Assembly (NCBI GenBank): GCA_022722495.1
Contig: JAIJLI010000108.1
Span: forward strand, 1 to 6,946
DNA length: 6,946 nt
Reading direction: 5' to 3'
DNA from: Dialister sp.
GTDB lineage: Bacteria > Bacillota > Negativicutes > Veillonellales > Dialisteraceae
Position 1 is the first letter of the stretch; each line of letters begins with the position of its first letter. Of this stretch, positions 6,723 to 6,946 are shown one piece after another. A model generated the notes under the pieces. It ran no database searches. It saw only the letters and a list, made by a program, of their open reading frames with translations, and was not told the origin of the DNA. The position numbers were made by a program, and so were the translations under genes.

Positions 6723-6801
6723 TTTGAACACGAATCTTACGAATAACACGAATATAGAGGTTATAGTTTCTCCTGAATGATTCGTGTAATTTGTGTTCAA
6801 A
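6723..6801 (+). repeat. Palindromic repeat of the 9-bp 'aacacgaat' family before rmlB
   Basis: The left arm holds three 9-bp units, aacacgaat / cttacgaat / aacacgaat (6727-6753). The right arm holds two inverted units, attcgtgta / atttgtgtt (6780-6797). The outer ends tttgaacacgaat (6723-6735) and atttgtgttcaaa (6789-6801) pair over 13 positions with one G-T wobble. The T-run (6718-6725) lies before the stem, not after it, so this is not an intrinsic terminator for + strand transcripts. It most likely belongs to a dispersed intergenic repeat family; a second member lies inside the epimerase gene. Confidence 0.7.
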
Positions 6802-6818
6802 TATATACATTGATTAGA

Positions 6819-6946
6819 ATGAAGAATATTGTAATAACGGGCGGTGCTGGTTTCATCGGTTCACACGTAGTAAGACTTTTCGTGAACAAATATCCTGAGT
6901 ATCACATCATCAACCTCGACAAGTTGACATACGCTGGTAATTTGGC
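6819..6946 (+). CDS. rmlB: dTDP-glucose 4,6-dehydratase, 3' end cut by window
   Basis: RmlB converts dTDP-glucose to dTDP-4-keto-6-deoxyglucose, the second step towards dTDP-rhamnose and related deoxysugars. Only 42 codons are present. They begin [16 protein letters not shown], with the NAD-binding GGAGFIG at residues 8-14, and continue to [11 protein letters not shown] with D34 at the end of beta-2. The KLTYAGN sequence is the signature that separates RmlB from other extended SDR enzymes. The ATG at 6819 is placed by the N-terminal strand; there is no Shine-Dalgarno and the upstream is A/T-rich. It follows the broken rmlA by 101 nt, across a palindromic repeat. The rmlA-rmlB order suggests an ancestral dTDP-sugar operon. 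If this gene still works, its substrate must come from another thymidylyltransferase elsewhere in the genome. Confidence 0.88.
   Translation, partial: MKNIVITGGAGFIGSHVVRLFVNKYPEYHIINLDKLTYAGNL

Noticed and set aside
6718..6725. T-run as a rho-independent terminator after rmlA
   Set aside because: No stable stem precedes it. The palindrome lies downstream of the T-run, which is the wrong order for the + strand and gives an A-run for the - strand.

Overview
The window looks like part of a surface-polysaccharide locus from a Bacteroidales bacterium, probably a Prevotella/Segatella-type genome. This is inferred from the protein types, the A/T-rich gene starts without Shine-Dalgarno sequences, a TAnnTTTG-type promoter element and dispersed 'aacacgaat' repeats. 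No tool search was possible, so the taxonomy is an inference.

Left part (1-2991), all on the + strand: the C-terminal two thirds or so of a mannose-1-phosphate guanylyltransferase (makes GDP-mannose), a complete GT4-type glycosyltransferase 21 nt downstream, then a complete NAD-dependent sugar epimerase/dehydratase after an 80-nt gap that holds a nested hairpin. Together they suit synthesis of a mannose-containing capsule or O-antigen-like glycan. The epimerase gene carries three tandem 9-bp units of a dispersed repeat inside its reading frame.

Middle part (2992-6058): a two-gene cassette with its own promoter. It encodes a 775-residue gamma-type adenine-N6 DNA methyltransferase with a C-terminal target-recognition region, overlapped by 11 nt by a gene for a 217-residue protein that I do not recognise and that contains a dense His cluster (HPQPHWHFHP). 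This is the accessory, defence-like element in the window.

Right part (6059-6946): about 145 bases with no recognisable gene, then a broken rmlA (glucose-1-phosphate thymidylyltransferase). It retains a short N-terminal piece fused out of frame to an intact-looking C-terminal half, with roughly 120 codons missing between them. Next comes a palindromic repeat of the same 9-bp family, then the first 42 codons of rmlB (dTDP-glucose 4,6-dehydratase). The simplest reading is that the methyltransferase cassette entered a polysaccharide locus at or near rmlA and that rmlA was damaged then or later.
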